Source: CAYRPO01 sp964426305 (GTDB lineage: Bacteria > Patescibacteriota > Saccharimonadia > Saccharimonadales > CAIOMD01). Taken from it: 16,742 nucleotides of DNA. The stretch is taken from contig CAYRPO010000019.1 in the NCBI GenBank assembly GCA_964426305.1, forward strand, positions 1 to 16,742. Direction: 5' to 3'. A program made the translations under genes and the position numbers. The notes beneath the pieces were generated by a model, which was not told the DNA's origin, searched no databases, and saw only the letters and a list, made by a program, of their open reading frames with translations. Positions within the stretch are counted from its first letter, which is position 1; the number at the start of each line of letters is the position of its first letter. Below are positions 1-7,168 of this stretch, one piece after another.

Positions 1-496
1 CTGGCCCTGTAAGCTGTGCCATGTTGCGATGCGAAAAGCTATGATTGCCGATCTCATGCCCTTCGACTATGATTCGTTGAGCTACGTCTACATATGACCC
101 CACGCGGCTACCTACAACAAAGAAAGTTGCTTTTGCGTCATACTGCCTTAGTACATCAAGCAGTCGGGGAGTTGCCTGCGATGGACCATCGTCGAACGTC
201 AGGGCAACACATTTTAGCGTAGCGCAATCGATGTCATTTCGTGCCGGCCAGTAGTCGCTAGGCTGCGGCGGTAGTTCGACAGGCATAACAGCCGGCAGGA
301 CAGCAACTACTGGTGCGACTGGCAGCATAGTTGGCTGACCATCTGAAACAACGTCTCGAATGATTTTTGCCGCCGTATTGGATGCATAGTGTTTTTGCTC
401 TGGGCCTGCATGCCCAAAAGTACTGATGTTCGTGCAGCCAAAAACCATCAAAACCGCAGCTAGCAAACAACTTATGTTTGTTTTTCCGTCAATCAT
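1..496 (-). CDS. NodB-type polysaccharide deacetylase, secreted or lipid-anchored (3' end cut by window)
   Basis: Reading the minus strand from ATG at 496 gives 165 codons open to the window edge; an in-frame TGA lies just upstream (505-503), so this is the first ATG. Residues 1-21 form a basic-hydrophobic signal ending in MVFGC, an imperfect lipobox with Cys21, so either a lipoprotein or a cleaved/anchored secretory protein. Residues 25-90 are a Pro/Val-rich linker. The NodB fold starts near 91: motif 1 is TFDDGPS (100-106, with catalytic and metal Asp102/103) and motif 2 is NHSFSH (151-156, metal His152 and His156). The family removes acetyl groups from N-acetylglucosamine in peptidoglycan or exopolysaccharide, outside the membrane. 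The C-terminal motifs 3-5 lie beyond the window. A -10 like TATACT (512-507) lies 10 nt before the ATG with no Shine-Dalgarno, implying a very short leader. Substrate cannot be told from this fragment. Confidence 0.9.
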   Translation of the reverse strand, partial: MIDGKTNISCLLAAVLMVFGCTNISTFGHAGPEQKHYASNTAAKIIRDVVSDGQPTMLPVAPVVAVLPAVMPVELPPQPSDYWPARNDIDCATLKCVALTFDDGPSQATPRLLDVLRQYDAKATFFVVGSRVGSYVDVAQRIIVEGHEIGNHSFSHRNMAQLTGP

Positions 497-506
497 ATAC
501 CGTCAC

Positions 507-512
507 AGTATA
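507..512 (-). promoter_or_regulatory. Putative -10 box of the deacetylase gene
   Basis: TATACT on the minus strand, 10 nt before the ATG at 496. A start about 7 nt downstream would leave a leader of only a few bases. No convincing -35 hexamer was found at 16-18 nt. Confidence 0.45.
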
Positions 513-562
513 CCAACCCACGCCGTAACTTCGAGTCTTGACAATCTTACAGATGTCAACAC

Positions 563-590
563 TTGTAAAACTACGCGAAAAGACTATGAT
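563..590 (+). promoter_or_regulatory. Promoter of the DUF4203-type gene
   Basis: TTGTAA (563-568), 16-nt spacer, TATGAT (585-590). Predicted start near 597, followed by a strong Shine-Dalgarno AAGGAGG at 602-608 and ATG at 615. This is a leadered, SD-dependent start, in contrast to the leaderless promoters elsewhere in the window. Confidence 0.6.
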
Positions 591-614
591 TCATATATAA
601 CAAGGAGGCAGTGT

Positions 615-1253
615 ATGGATATACTATTTGGGCTACTCGCCGGGGGCTTGGGCCTGGTGTTATGTTTTGCTGGTTACCAGTTTGCACGATTCCTTATACC
701 ACTATGGGGATTGTTTGCGGGGTTCACTATTGGAGCTGGAGCAGTCGCAAATGCTACAAATGAGAGTTTCGTAGGAACGACTCTGGGTATTTTTGTGGGC
801 ATTGTCGTTGGACTGATTTTTGCATTGTTTGCATACTTCTTCTTCGCCCTCGCAGTTGTACTACTGGGTGCGAGTGTTGGGTATTGGCTTGGCGCAAGCT
901 TTGTAGGGATCTTTGGATCAAGTGATGGCTTTGTCGCAACCCTGATAGGGCTTGTCATTGGTGCGCTGTTTGGTATGGCAGCAATTGTCTTCAATATGCC
1001 AAAGTATTTCCTGATTGTCGTAACGGCAATTGGTGGAGCCTTGGCAATTGTTGGTGGTATTTTATTGGTGTTTAATCAGATGGACGCAGCAGTCTTTTCG
1101 CTACATGCCGTTAGTCGAGCTGTAAGTAATTCATGGCTCTGGATCACGGTAGTAGCGGTCTTGTCGGCAATCGGTGCTGGTACACAGCTCAAGACCACGC
1201 AAGAAATAGAACTTGCCGCTTGGGGATATGGCGCAACACCCCCAAAACAATAA
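615..1253 (+). CDS. Small polytopic membrane protein, DUF4203/TM7S3-TM198-like
   Basis: 212 aa, almost entirely hydrophobic, with about seven predicted membrane segments rich in Gly and Ala and a short polar tail ending in TPPKQ. The Gly-rich helices with repeated GxxxG-like spacing and the overall length resemble the DUF4203 (TM7S3/TM198-like) family, whose molecular function is not established in bacteria. The start at 615 is chosen because AAGGAGG (602-608) sits 6 nt upstream; the frame stays open back to 426, but that extension would overlap the divergent deacetylase gene and its promoter and is not hydrophobic. It is monocistronic, with its own promoter and a terminator at 1271-1303. Family assignment is by recalled pattern, so moderate certainty; membrane nature is certain. 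Confidence 0.8.
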   Translation: MDILFGLLAGGLGLVLCFAGYQFARFLIPLWGLFAGFTIGAGAVANATNESFVGTTLGIFVGIVVGLIFALFAYFFFALAVVLLGASVGYWLGASFVGIFGSSDGFVATLIGLVIGALFGMAAIVFNMPKYFLIVVTAIGGALAIVGGILLVFNQMDAAVFSLHAVSRAVSNSWLWITVVAVLSAIGAGTQLKTTQEIELAAWGYGATPPKQ

Positions 1254-1270
1254 CCATACTCGCTCAACAA

Positions 1271-1303
1271 AAAACCTCACACTCGGATGAATGTGAGGTT
1301 TTT
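1271..1303. terminator. Bidirectional intrinsic terminator between convergent genes
   Basis: A perfect 11-bp inverted repeat (1271-1281 with 1292-1302, core CCTCACA/TGTGAGG) closes a 10-nt loop, flanked by an A run on the left and a T run on the right. It therefore has the hairpin-plus-U-tract form on both strands and lies between the stop of the DUF4203-type gene (1253) and the stop of the convergent DUF5684-type gene (1318). Confidence 0.85.
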
Positions 1304-1317
1304 CTATGCACTAGGTT

Positions 1318-1833
1318 TTAGACTGTTGTCTGAAAAGGAGTTTGAGCTGGTGGCACAGTACCACCGCCAACGCCAAGGCCAGCCGGACCCTTATATGTAT
1401 CTTTGCTAAACGCGATGATCAAATGCCCGATTGGCCCGAACAGAAAGATCGCAACGATTCCAAACAAATCACTACGCCCAAAACTCTTAGCCAAATCTAG
1501 CGCCGTGATGATGAGTACTATGAGCTGAGCAATTGGAACAAACAACAACAGTAGCCACCAGCCGGGCCGACCAACAACCTTCAGATAAACAATAATGTTA
1601 TAAAAAGGTACGATCGACTTCCAGCCAGCCTCGCCTGCCTTGCTAAAGATTCTCCACAGTGCAATGATCGACAGTATGGAAAAAACAAAAATCACTAAGA
1701 AGTAAAAAATCATAATTCCTGCAAAAACTGCAGCCCCTGCATCGTTCGCACTAGTTGTAACAGGCGTTGGATCCGAGTACAAGTATTCGCTCGAACCATC
1801 TAGCAAAGTTTGTTCAATATCAGCAAACCACAT
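1318..1833 (-). CDS. DUF5684-type membrane protein
   Basis: 171 aa. Residues 1-35 are polar and probably extracytoplasmic, followed by a long hydrophobic segment and then the family core: WRIFSKAGEAGWKSIVPFYN, LKVVGRPGWW, hydrophobic helices, ALDLAKSFGRSDLFG, and FSKDTYKGP near the end, with a Gly/Pro/Thr-rich tail. This pattern matches what I recall of DUF5684, a small integral membrane family common in Patescibacteria and some Gram-positives; its function is unknown. The start at 1833 was preferred because AAAGGAG lies 8 nt upstream; an ATG two codons earlier is too close to the SD (2 nt), and an open extension back to 1866 runs into the likely -10 box TATAGT (1863-1858). The gene stands alone and converges on the DUF4203-type gene. 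Confidence 0.8.
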   Translation of the reverse strand: MWFADIEQTLLDGSSEYLYSDPTPVTTSANDAGAAVFAGIMIFYFLVIFVFSILSIIALWRIFSKAGEAGWKSIVPFYNIIVYLKVVGRPGWWLLLLFVPIAQLIVLIITALDLAKSFGRSDLFGIVAIFLFGPIGHLIIAFSKDTYKGPAGLGVGGGTVPPAQTPFQTTV

Positions 1834-1942
1834 ACACATGTCTCCTTTTATGTTGCCACTATACACCCTACACGGCCGTATCTGGTATATAGCAATTTTA
1901 CTGGGTGTATGATGCCATATAGTTTCAGCCCGTAACCTGTTG

Positions 1943-1970
1943 TTGCGAAGTCGGCAAAAAGGCCTATACT
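1943..1970 (+). promoter_or_regulatory. Leaderless promoter of the PH-domain protein gene
   Basis: TTGCGA (1943-1948), 16-nt spacer, TATACT (1965-1970), then exactly 6 nt and the ATG at 1977. Transcription should start at or within a base of the start codon. No Shine-Dalgarno could be carried by the transcript. Confidence 0.75.
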
Positions 1971-1976
1971 AGAGTC

Positions 1977-2477
1977 ATGGAAACAACTCTTCTCAAGCGG
2001 AGCTCAGACGGGCTATGGGCACAGATCATCACGGGTGGCATTTTGGCGCTACTGTTGGCACTTGCTAGTACATTTGTCTTGAATTTTCTGTTTGGCTGGA
2101 CGCCAAATCAGGGACAAGTTTTTAAAGTTCTTGCGTGGTTTGCTATCGTAGGCGGCTGGGCAATCACTTCTCTAAAACAATGGGGTAGCTGGAAAGGTAA
2201 TCGCTACGAGATTGGCCCAGAGGCGATCATGGTGCACTTCAAAGCAGGCATGTGGGGTTCATCACAGGTTTTGTATCGCTACGAGTCAATTATCTCGATC
2301 CGCATGGTACAGGGTTTTTGGGGCAAGCGTTTTGGCTTTGGTGACGTATACATCACCATTCCGAAACTAGAAAAAGATGTCATTTTGCGCGACATCGTAG
2401 ACCCTGCCAAACAGCTTGCCGACCTGCAGGCTCGTATGAGCGAACGTACAGCCAGCACGCATGCGCTCATCAACTAA
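1977..2477 (+). CDS. Membrane protein with bacterial PH domain (bPH/YdbS-like)
   Basis: 166 aa. Two hydrophobic helices (about residues 15-40 and 48-66) form a membrane hairpin. The rest is a cytoplasmic beta-rich domain beginning NRYEIGPEAIMVHF, followed by YESIISIRMVQGFWGKRFGFGDVYITI and ending with an amphipathic helix (DPAKQLADLQARM). That order (membrane hairpin, then Y-x-I/L-x-x-x-x-I strand, Y/I loop, G-x-G-D-I/V strand, helix) is typical of bacterial PH domain (PF03703-type) proteins; their ligand is unknown. The gene starts at a leaderless promoter. Its last 17 nt overlap the downstream methyltransferase start (ATG 2461), which suggests translational coupling. No function can be assigned beyond membrane association. 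Confidence 0.8.
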   Translation: METTLLKRSSDGLWAQIITGGILALLLALASTFVLNFLFGWTPNQGQVFKVLAWFAIVGGWAITSLKQWGSWKGNRYEIGPEAIMVHFKAGMWGSSQVLYRYESIISIRMVQGFWGKRFGFGDVYITIPKLEKDVILRDIVDPAKQLADLQARMSERTASTHALIN

Positions 2478-3069
2478 GAAACTTATATCCGACCAAATTA
2501 CGATTGCCGAGCTCGAGGTTGTGCTGCGGTATTGTTCGCTTGCATTACAACAAAATACCCCTGGGGATATTGTCGAGCTTGGTTGCTATGTCGGTACGAC
2601 ATCAGTTCATCTGCAAAAGATTGCAACCGAGCATGATCGCACGCTGCATGTATATGACTCTTTTGAAGGGTTACCCCCAAAAACCGAGCAAGACAGCAGC
2701 CCAGCTGGAGTCAATTTTCAGGCCGGCGAGCTGGCAACGTCAAAAAAGGTGCTCATAAACAACTTCATAAAACATAACCTACCTCCACCGGTCATCCACA
2801 AGGGTTGGTTTTGTGACCTCAAGACCAATGATATGCCAGCCGATATCGCGTTCGCATTTTTGGACGGTGACTTTTACCAATCAATCACCGATAGCTTTCG
2901 ACTAGTATGGCCACATGTATGCACGGGCGGCTTTGTGCTCGTGCATGATTATGGACGAATAACACTGCCAGGAGCAAAACGTGCAGTGCGCGATTTTATG
3001 GCAACCCACCCCGATGGTCACTTCCTGCGAGTCGAGCAGCACATCGGCATTCTTAGGAAACAACCTTGA
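2461..3069 (+). CDS. TylF/MycF-like class I SAM-dependent methyltransferase
   Basis: 202 aa. SAM-binding motif I is DIVELGCYVGTTSVHL (residues 36-51); then YDSFEGLP (65-72), which is highly typical of the TylF/MycF family (macrocin O-methyltransferase, PF05711), FAFLDGDFYQSITDSF (131-146, with Asp135 and Asp137 in the expected metal-binding position) and VHDY (161-164). Family members O-methylate sugar hydroxyls, with a divalent metal. In this setting a plausible substrate is a sugar of the surface polysaccharide, but this is inference. ATG 2461 lies inside the end of the PH-domain gene (17-nt overlap) and no other ATG exists before motif I, so translation is probably coupled. The gene stops with TGA, evidence for standard UGA decoding, and its last 17 nt overlap the end of the convergent LexA-like gene. 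Confidence 0.85.
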   Translation: MRSSTKKLISDQITIAELEVVLRYCSLALQQNTPGDIVELGCYVGTTSVHLQKIATEHDRTLHVYDSFEGLPPKTEQDSSPAGVNFQAGELATSKKVLINNFIKHNLPPPVIHKGWFCDLKTNDMPADIAFAFLDGDFYQSITDSFRLVWPHVCTGGFVLVHDYGRITLPGAKRAVRDFMATHPDGHFLRVEQHIGILRKQP

Positions 3070-3675
3070 CTTTCAAGGGCGTCAGCCGACCAATAAAGCT
3101 CTGGGCAGCGCCATCAAGCCCCAGGACACGGAGAGCCCCAACAAGCACATACAATGCATCTAATTCTGCCTGGCTTATGGTGTCCTTGACTTNNNNNNNN
3201 NNNNNNNNNNNNNNNNNNNNNNNNNNNNNNNNNNNNNNNNNNNNNNNNNNNNNNNNNNNNNNNNNNNNNNNNNNNNNNNNNNNNNNNNNNNNCCAACAAG
3301 CACATACAATGCATCTAATTCTGCCTGGCTTATGGTGTCCTTGACTTCTGACAGTGCAAACCGAGCCTCGATGTGATCAACTAGCCATTTTTCTTCGGCC
3401 TCCATAATGCGCACCAATGCAGCCGGTGCTTCATGTGCACTCGTCACGATCTCAAGTGACCTCGCTGAACGATCACGTTTTCGTAAGTGGCCACGTTCGA
3501 TAAGGCTATTTACATGCAATGCCACCGTTGCAACCGACGTATAGCTGCAGCCTCTCATAATCTCGCGATAGCAAGGACTATAGCCATGCTCAGCAATAAA
3601 CTCACGTATATATGCAAGTAGCTGTTGTTGTTTTTTTGTCGGTCGCACCGTTGGTGGCGTCGTTGTCTCAGGCAT
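3053..3675 (-). CDS. LexA-type winged-helix DNA-binding protein without S24 protease domain (interrupted by an artefactual gap)
   Basis: The gene contains the 100-N gap 3193-3292. If the Ns and one copy of the flanking 55-bp duplicate are removed, the frame closes exactly into 155 codons ending at TAA (3055-3053). Residues 12-77 match the LexA N-terminal DNA-binding domain: KKQQQLLAYIREFIAEHGYSPC, then REIMRGCSYTSVATVALHVNSL, ERGHLRKR and RSARSLEIV. The remaining 78 residues are mostly helical and have no self-cleavage site or Ser/Lys protease dyad, whereas full LexA is about 200 aa. It therefore cannot act as a RecA-triggered self-cleaving repressor. ATG 3675 is preceded by AAAGGA 9 nt upstream and overlaps the GtrA-like stop by 8 nt (ATGCCTGA), so the two are one operon. 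Target genes are unknown; autoregulation of the operon is possible. Confidence 0.8.
3138..3192 (+). repeat. 55-bp contig-end duplicate, left copy
   Basis: Identical to 3293-3347, directly repeated, and ending exactly at the first N of the 100-N gap. Both copies encode the same stretch of the LexA-like protein (SQAELDALYVLV region). Best read as the unmerged overlap of two contigs, not a biological repeat. Confidence 0.9.
3193..3292. other. 100-N scaffold gap, almost certainly false
   Basis: Exactly 100 Ns flanked by an identical 55-bp sequence on both sides that runs right up to both gap edges. Collapsing the duplicate restores an intact reading frame. There is probably no missing sequence here. 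Confidence 0.9.
3293..3347 (+). repeat. 55-bp contig-end duplicate, right copy
   Basis: Identical to 3138-3192 and beginning at the first base after the gap. The length of 55 equals a common assembler k-mer size, which fits two contigs that share a terminal k-mer and were joined with a placeholder gap. Confidence 0.9.
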
Positions 3676-4105
3676 GATGTCTTGTCCTTTTTGGTTTTTC
3701 CGCTCCTTTAAATACCCATGCTCGGTACCAGAAAAAGTTCCACACAGTAAAGAATGCGGCCGCCACAAACTGCCCAATCGCCGGATCAATGCCAATATTT
3801 TTCAGCACTTGTAGGATCAAATAGTTTAACAAAAAGGCATTGAAGGCCGTATAGACCACGTATCGCCATGTAGCAGTCGTGAGACTCGCAGCTGACTTGG
3901 TACGAAAAACCCAGTAACGTTCCAGCAAAAAATTAATACTGAGGCCTACAAGATTACCTATAAAGTTCGCCCAAAACAACGGAATCTTGTCATCCAAAAA
4001 GACAATGATTACATACCCACTCCAAAACCAAGCACCACCCGCTACGATGTATTCTGCTATCTGAGTCATCAGCTTGTGCGTTTTTGTGTGTCGTTTTTTT
4101 GCCAT
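3668..4105 (-). CDS. GtrA-like membrane protein
   Basis: 145 aa with four predicted transmembrane helices (about residues 14-36, 42-62, 78-98 and 108-130) and the family hallmarks NFLLERYWVF after helix 2 and the FWYRAWVF end of helix 4, followed by a basic tail. GtrA/DPMS-type proteins are thought to help move polyprenyl-phosphate-linked sugars across the membrane or assist glycosyl transfer; in serotype-converting phages GtrA is the proposed flippase. Here it most plausibly serves the surface glycan made by neighbouring genes. It ends in TGA overlapping the start of the LexA-like gene by 8 nt, and diverges from the Wzy-type gene with 86 nt between the starts. A weak -10 (TATACA, 4130-4125) precedes it; no good Shine-Dalgarno is seen. 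Confidence 0.85.
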   Translation of the reverse strand: MAKKRHTKTHKLMTQIAEYIVAGGAWFWSGYVIIVFLDDKIPLFWANFIGNLVGLSINFLLERYWVFRTKSAASLTTATWRYVVYTAFNAFLLNYLILQVLKNIGIDPAIGQFVAAAFFTVWNFFWYRAWVFKGAEKPKRTRHHA

Positions 4106-4157
4106 GTGCGCTCTGTTCGTTTTTTGTATAGATTATTACTCTTAACATAGTAGCACA

Positions 4158-4185
4158 TTGCCACAAACGATATGCATCGTACAAT
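4158..4185 (+). promoter_or_regulatory. Leaderless promoter of the Wzy/ligase-type gene
   Basis: TTGCCA (4158-4163), 16-nt spacer, TACAAT (4180-4185), then exactly 6 nt and ATG at 4192. Same geometry as the promoter at 1943-1970. It lies in the divergent intergenic region shared with the GtrA-like gene. Confidence 0.75.
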
Positions 4186-4191
4186 AAGTGC

Positions 4192-5613
4192 ATGACTATT
4201 TCTGCGCCGCGTATTCGTTTTGGGCTTTTTATTGCCCTCCTTGTCCTAGCACCGCTATCGAAATACCCGAGCTGGGCATTGCCTTTGTTTAACTTCCCAT
4301 CTTTCCGAATTGGTCTCTATCAGGTGCTGGCTGTTGCGTTTGTGGGGTATTGTGCGATACCGGCTTGGCGTAACCGCAAAGATTTTTTTACACAGCAGCA
4401 TACAATTGCGGCGTATGCACTCATTGCATTAAGTACTTTGGGAGTCGCAAGTGTTAGCTGGTCTTTGTACAAATCCCGTAGCCTTCTACTCGCTGCGTCG
4501 GTTGCCCTACTTGTTGCAGTGGTGTTTTCGGCATGGTGGTACGTTCAGCACGAGCTGACACAACGGTACTGGAAAAAAGGCATGCAGTATATGTTAGTTG
4601 CAGGAGTTGCGTATGGCGCCTTGGCGCTCGCACAGCTTGTCATATTTACCCTCACCGACGCAACGCTTGGTGTCTTATGTAGCGGCTGCCTAGCCGATGT
4701 CTTTGGTTTTCCGCGCGTCAACGGATTTGCAGCAGAACCCCAGTTCTTTGCCAACGCTATGTTGCCGTTTGTATATACAGCCCTCTATGTCGTGTTTCAA
4801 AAACCAACACGCTTGGCATGGATATCTTTTATAGCTACAATCATGACTATTGGCCTCACATTCTCTCGCGGGGCATATGTGGCCCTTGCGCTAAGCCTGT
4901 TTGCAGTTGGCGTAAAACTCCTCATGAAACAGTATGTCACGTGGCGACAGCTGACGCTTGTGTATGTGGTGGTTTTTATGAGCATCGTGGCGTCACTTGG
5001 CCTACTAGTAGCGTCGGCAACCGCACGACATGCCAATTCGCCGAATATTGCATACGAAACTACCGACAGTATCATAGAGCACCTTACGCTTGGCAGGATT
5101 GACCTACCAGAAAAGTCTAATGCGCCCACACGAGACAGTGCATCTACAGAGGGTGATACATTTGTAAGCCCTGGCCTCATCGAGGCATCCAGCCAAGAGC
5201 GAACCAGCGCCGCATCCCTTGCGCTTCAGGCGTGGCGATCGAACCCTATGACGATGATCTTTGGCGTCGGCCTTGGCAATCTCGGCCCATACGTTGTGCA
5301 TCATATACAATCAAGTGCACCCAACAACCTAACGGTGTACATCTTTTATGTGCTCATTTTGGTAGAGCTGGGCTTGGTAGGGTTTATTGCATTACTCATT
5401 ATATTCGGCAGCGCTCTGCGCGGTCTTTTGCAAAATGCCTCGCTTGAGTCGACTATGGGCGCTGGGCGCCTCGTTGCGTACGCTGTACAGTTCTTTTTTT
5501 ATGGTACATACATCAACAACGTCTATGTCTGGCTGTGGGTTGGTATTGCGTTGGGCGCCACAAGTGTTGTCACCACAACAAAAGCCACCTCTGTGGGTAA
5601 AATGCGCGTATAA
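4192..5613 (+). CDS. O-antigen ligase/polymerase-type membrane protein (Wzy_C-like)
   Basis: 473 aa with about 10-12 membrane segments. The central part has GFAAEPQFFANAMLP (about residues 178-192), the SRGAYVALALSLFAVGV helix (about 225-241) that marks the Wzy_C/O-antigen ligase superfamily (PF04932), and a long polar extracytoplasmic loop (about 273-345) between later helices, the position of the catalytic loop in WaaL and Wzy proteins. Members transfer or polymerise undecaprenyl-linked glycans on the outer face of the cytoplasmic membrane. If the host lacks LPS, as CPR cells are believed to, polymerisation of a capsule-like glycan or attachment to another acceptor is more likely than LPS ligation. 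It begins the polysaccharide gene run, has its own leaderless promoter, and ends 25 nt before the sugar phosphotransferase. Polymerase and ligase cannot be told apart by sequence alone. Confidence 0.85.
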   Translation: MTISAPRIRFGLFIALLVLAPLSKYPSWALPLFNFPSFRIGLYQVLAVAFVGYCAIPAWRNRKDFFTQQHTIAAYALIALSTLGVASVSWSLYKSRSLLLAASVALLVAVVFSAWWYVQHELTQRYWKKGMQYMLVAGVAYGALALAQLVIFTLTDATLGVLCSGCLADVFGFPRVNGFAAEPQFFANAMLPFVYTALYVVFQKPTRLAWISFIATIMTIGLTFSRGAYVALALSLFAVGVKLLMKQYVTWRQLTLVYVVVFMSIVASLGLLVASATARHANSPNIAYETTDSIIEHLTLGRIDLPEKSNAPTRDSASTEGDTFVSPGLIEASSQERTSAASLALQAWRSNPMTMIFGVGLGNLGPYVVHHIQSSAPNNLTVYIFYVLILVELGLVGFIALLIIFGSALRGLLQNASLESTMGAGRLVAYAVQFFFYGTYINNVYVWLWVGIALGATSVVTTTKATSVGKMRV

Positions 5614-5614
5614 T
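5609..5614 (+). promoter_or_regulatory. Possible -10 box before the sugar phosphotransferase
   Basis: A consensus TATAAT covers the stop codon of the Wzy-type gene. It would give an 18-nt leader to ATG 5639. A second hexamer TATACT (5633-5638) directly abuts the ATG and is too close to serve that start. No clear -35; weak call. Confidence 0.35.
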
Positions 5615-5638
5615 AGGTAATCAGGTATTGCTTATACT

Positions 5639-7067
5639 ATGAAAAACAACGCTTCGGTCGCATATGCCTTTTTACTGATAGTTGGCGACTTTTTTGCGCT
5701 TCTTGCTGCTTTCGTTGCGGCATATATTTTGCGCGTCTCTCTTGACTCGCGCCCAATCCTTGAGCAAATCCCCGCTAGTCAATATCTGAAAATTTGGATA
5801 CTGTTGGCGCCAATTTGGATCATTATATTTGGACTGCTCGGGTTATACCGACGGAGTGTGTATGAATACCGCTGGCGAGAAGTTGGTGCACTGTTCGTGG
5901 GTAGTGTATTGGGTATTATGACAGTGATAACATACGATTTTGCCTCGGAGACACCAATTTTTCCCGCACGACTCGTACCGGTATATGGTGTGATTCTTGG
6001 GTTTCTTTTCTTGCTACTAGAGCGCACAATTTTGCGCATGATTCGCATGGTTGCTTGGCACTATGGAGTTGGCGTCAACAGGGTACTAGTGATTGGCTCC
6101 GGAGAAAACGCACTACGATTGCTCAGCAATATGGACAAGCCAGGACAAACTGGCTATGAAGTTGTCGCGCTTGCAAGCGATACCAGGCCGAAGCAGTTCC
6201 ATGGACGTTTTTATGCCAACGCGAGCGAAGCACTTGAAACACTAAACGAAATCGATGCACATACCGTTGTGGTCGTAGGCAAGACTAGTGAAAACAGACT
6301 CACCGAACGAGCGCTTGCAGCCGCCCATGCCGCACACTGCTCATTCAAGTTTGTTCCAGCGCACGACGGTATCTTGAGTAACAATATCGAGGTAGAGCTG
6401 TTTCAGGGCCTTCCTGTCGTGTCTGTGCACCAGACCGCTCTCACTGGCTGGGGACGCATAGCTAAGCGTCTGTTTGACATTGCAGCATCCTTCACGGCCA
6501 TCACTATACTGTCGCCTTTATTTATCATCATCGGCCTGGTTGTGTGTTTGAGCGACTGGGGGCCAATCATATTCAAACAGAAACGTCTCAGTCGGTTCGA
6601 AACTAGTTTTAACATTTACAAGTTTCGCACCAACCGCATGGCCTACAATGGTCTTGACCCAGAGGACGCATTCGCCAAAATGGGTAAACCACAGCTTGCC
6701 AAGATATATCGTGCCAATGGTGATTTTTTAGAAAAAGATCCCCGCATTACATCCGTTGGCCGTTTTTTGCGCAGAACTAGCCTAGACGAATTACCGCAAT
6801 TGTTTAACATACTCAAAGGCGATATTAGTTTAGTTGGACCACGAGCCCTTGTGCCTCGAGAACTAGCGAATTACCCATTTAAAAACCTGCTCTTAAGTGT
6901 CAAATCGGGATTAACTGGCCTCGCACAGACATCCGGCCGGCGAGATATTGGATTCGAAGAGCGACGAGCACTGGACCTGTATTATGTCCAGAACTGGACA
7001 TTCTGGTTGGACATCAAAATTCTCTTTCGCACCGTAATCGATGTACTCGGCGGACGCGGCGCAAAGT
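5639..7067 (+). CDS. Polyprenyl-phosphate sugar phosphotransferase, WbaP/WcaJ-like (3' end in gap)
   Basis: 476 visible codons. Four N-terminal transmembrane helices (about 8-31, 47-70, 82-102 and 110-133) are followed by a CoA_binding_3-type Rossmann region (VLVIGSGENALRLL, about 150-163) and the bacterial sugar transferase domain (PF02397): KRLFDIAASF membrane re-entrant start, IIFKQKRL, FNIYKFRT, DPRITSVGRFLRRTSLDELPQL with the catalytic Asp383-Glu384 dyad, LKGDISLVGPR, and the terminal DIKILFRTV. It transfers a sugar-1-phosphate from a nucleotide sugar to undecaprenyl phosphate, the first step of lipid-linked glycan assembly. The family normally ends a few residues past DIKILFRTV...GGRGA, so only the last codons and the stop should be lost in the 7068-7167 gap. 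The Ns happen to keep the frame open into the next gene, but that fusion is not real. Confidence 0.92.
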
Positions 7068-7167
7068 NNNNNNNNNNNNNNNNNNNNNNNNNNNNNNNNN
7101 NNNNNNNNNNNNNNNNNNNNNNNNNNNNNNNNNNNNNNNNNNNNNNNNNNNNNNNNNNNNNNNNNNN
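7068..7167. other. 100-N scaffold gap between sugar transferase and glycosyltransferase
   Basis: Exactly 100 Ns of unknown true length. Unlike the first gap, no shared sequence flanks it. It should hold the last codons and stop of the sugar phosphotransferase and the first few codons of the GT4 gene; the missing coding sequence could be under 40 nt. Confidence 0.9.
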
Positions 7168-7168
7168 G

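Noticed and set aside
426..614. N-terminal extension of the DUF4203-type protein back to 426.
   Set aside because: It overlaps the divergent deacetylase gene and both promoters; a strong SD sits 6 nt before ATG 615.
3138..3347. Direct 55-bp repeat as an attachment site, target duplication or mobile-element end.
   Set aside because: Both copies end exactly at the N run and collapsing them restores a reading frame; an assembly overlap explains everything.
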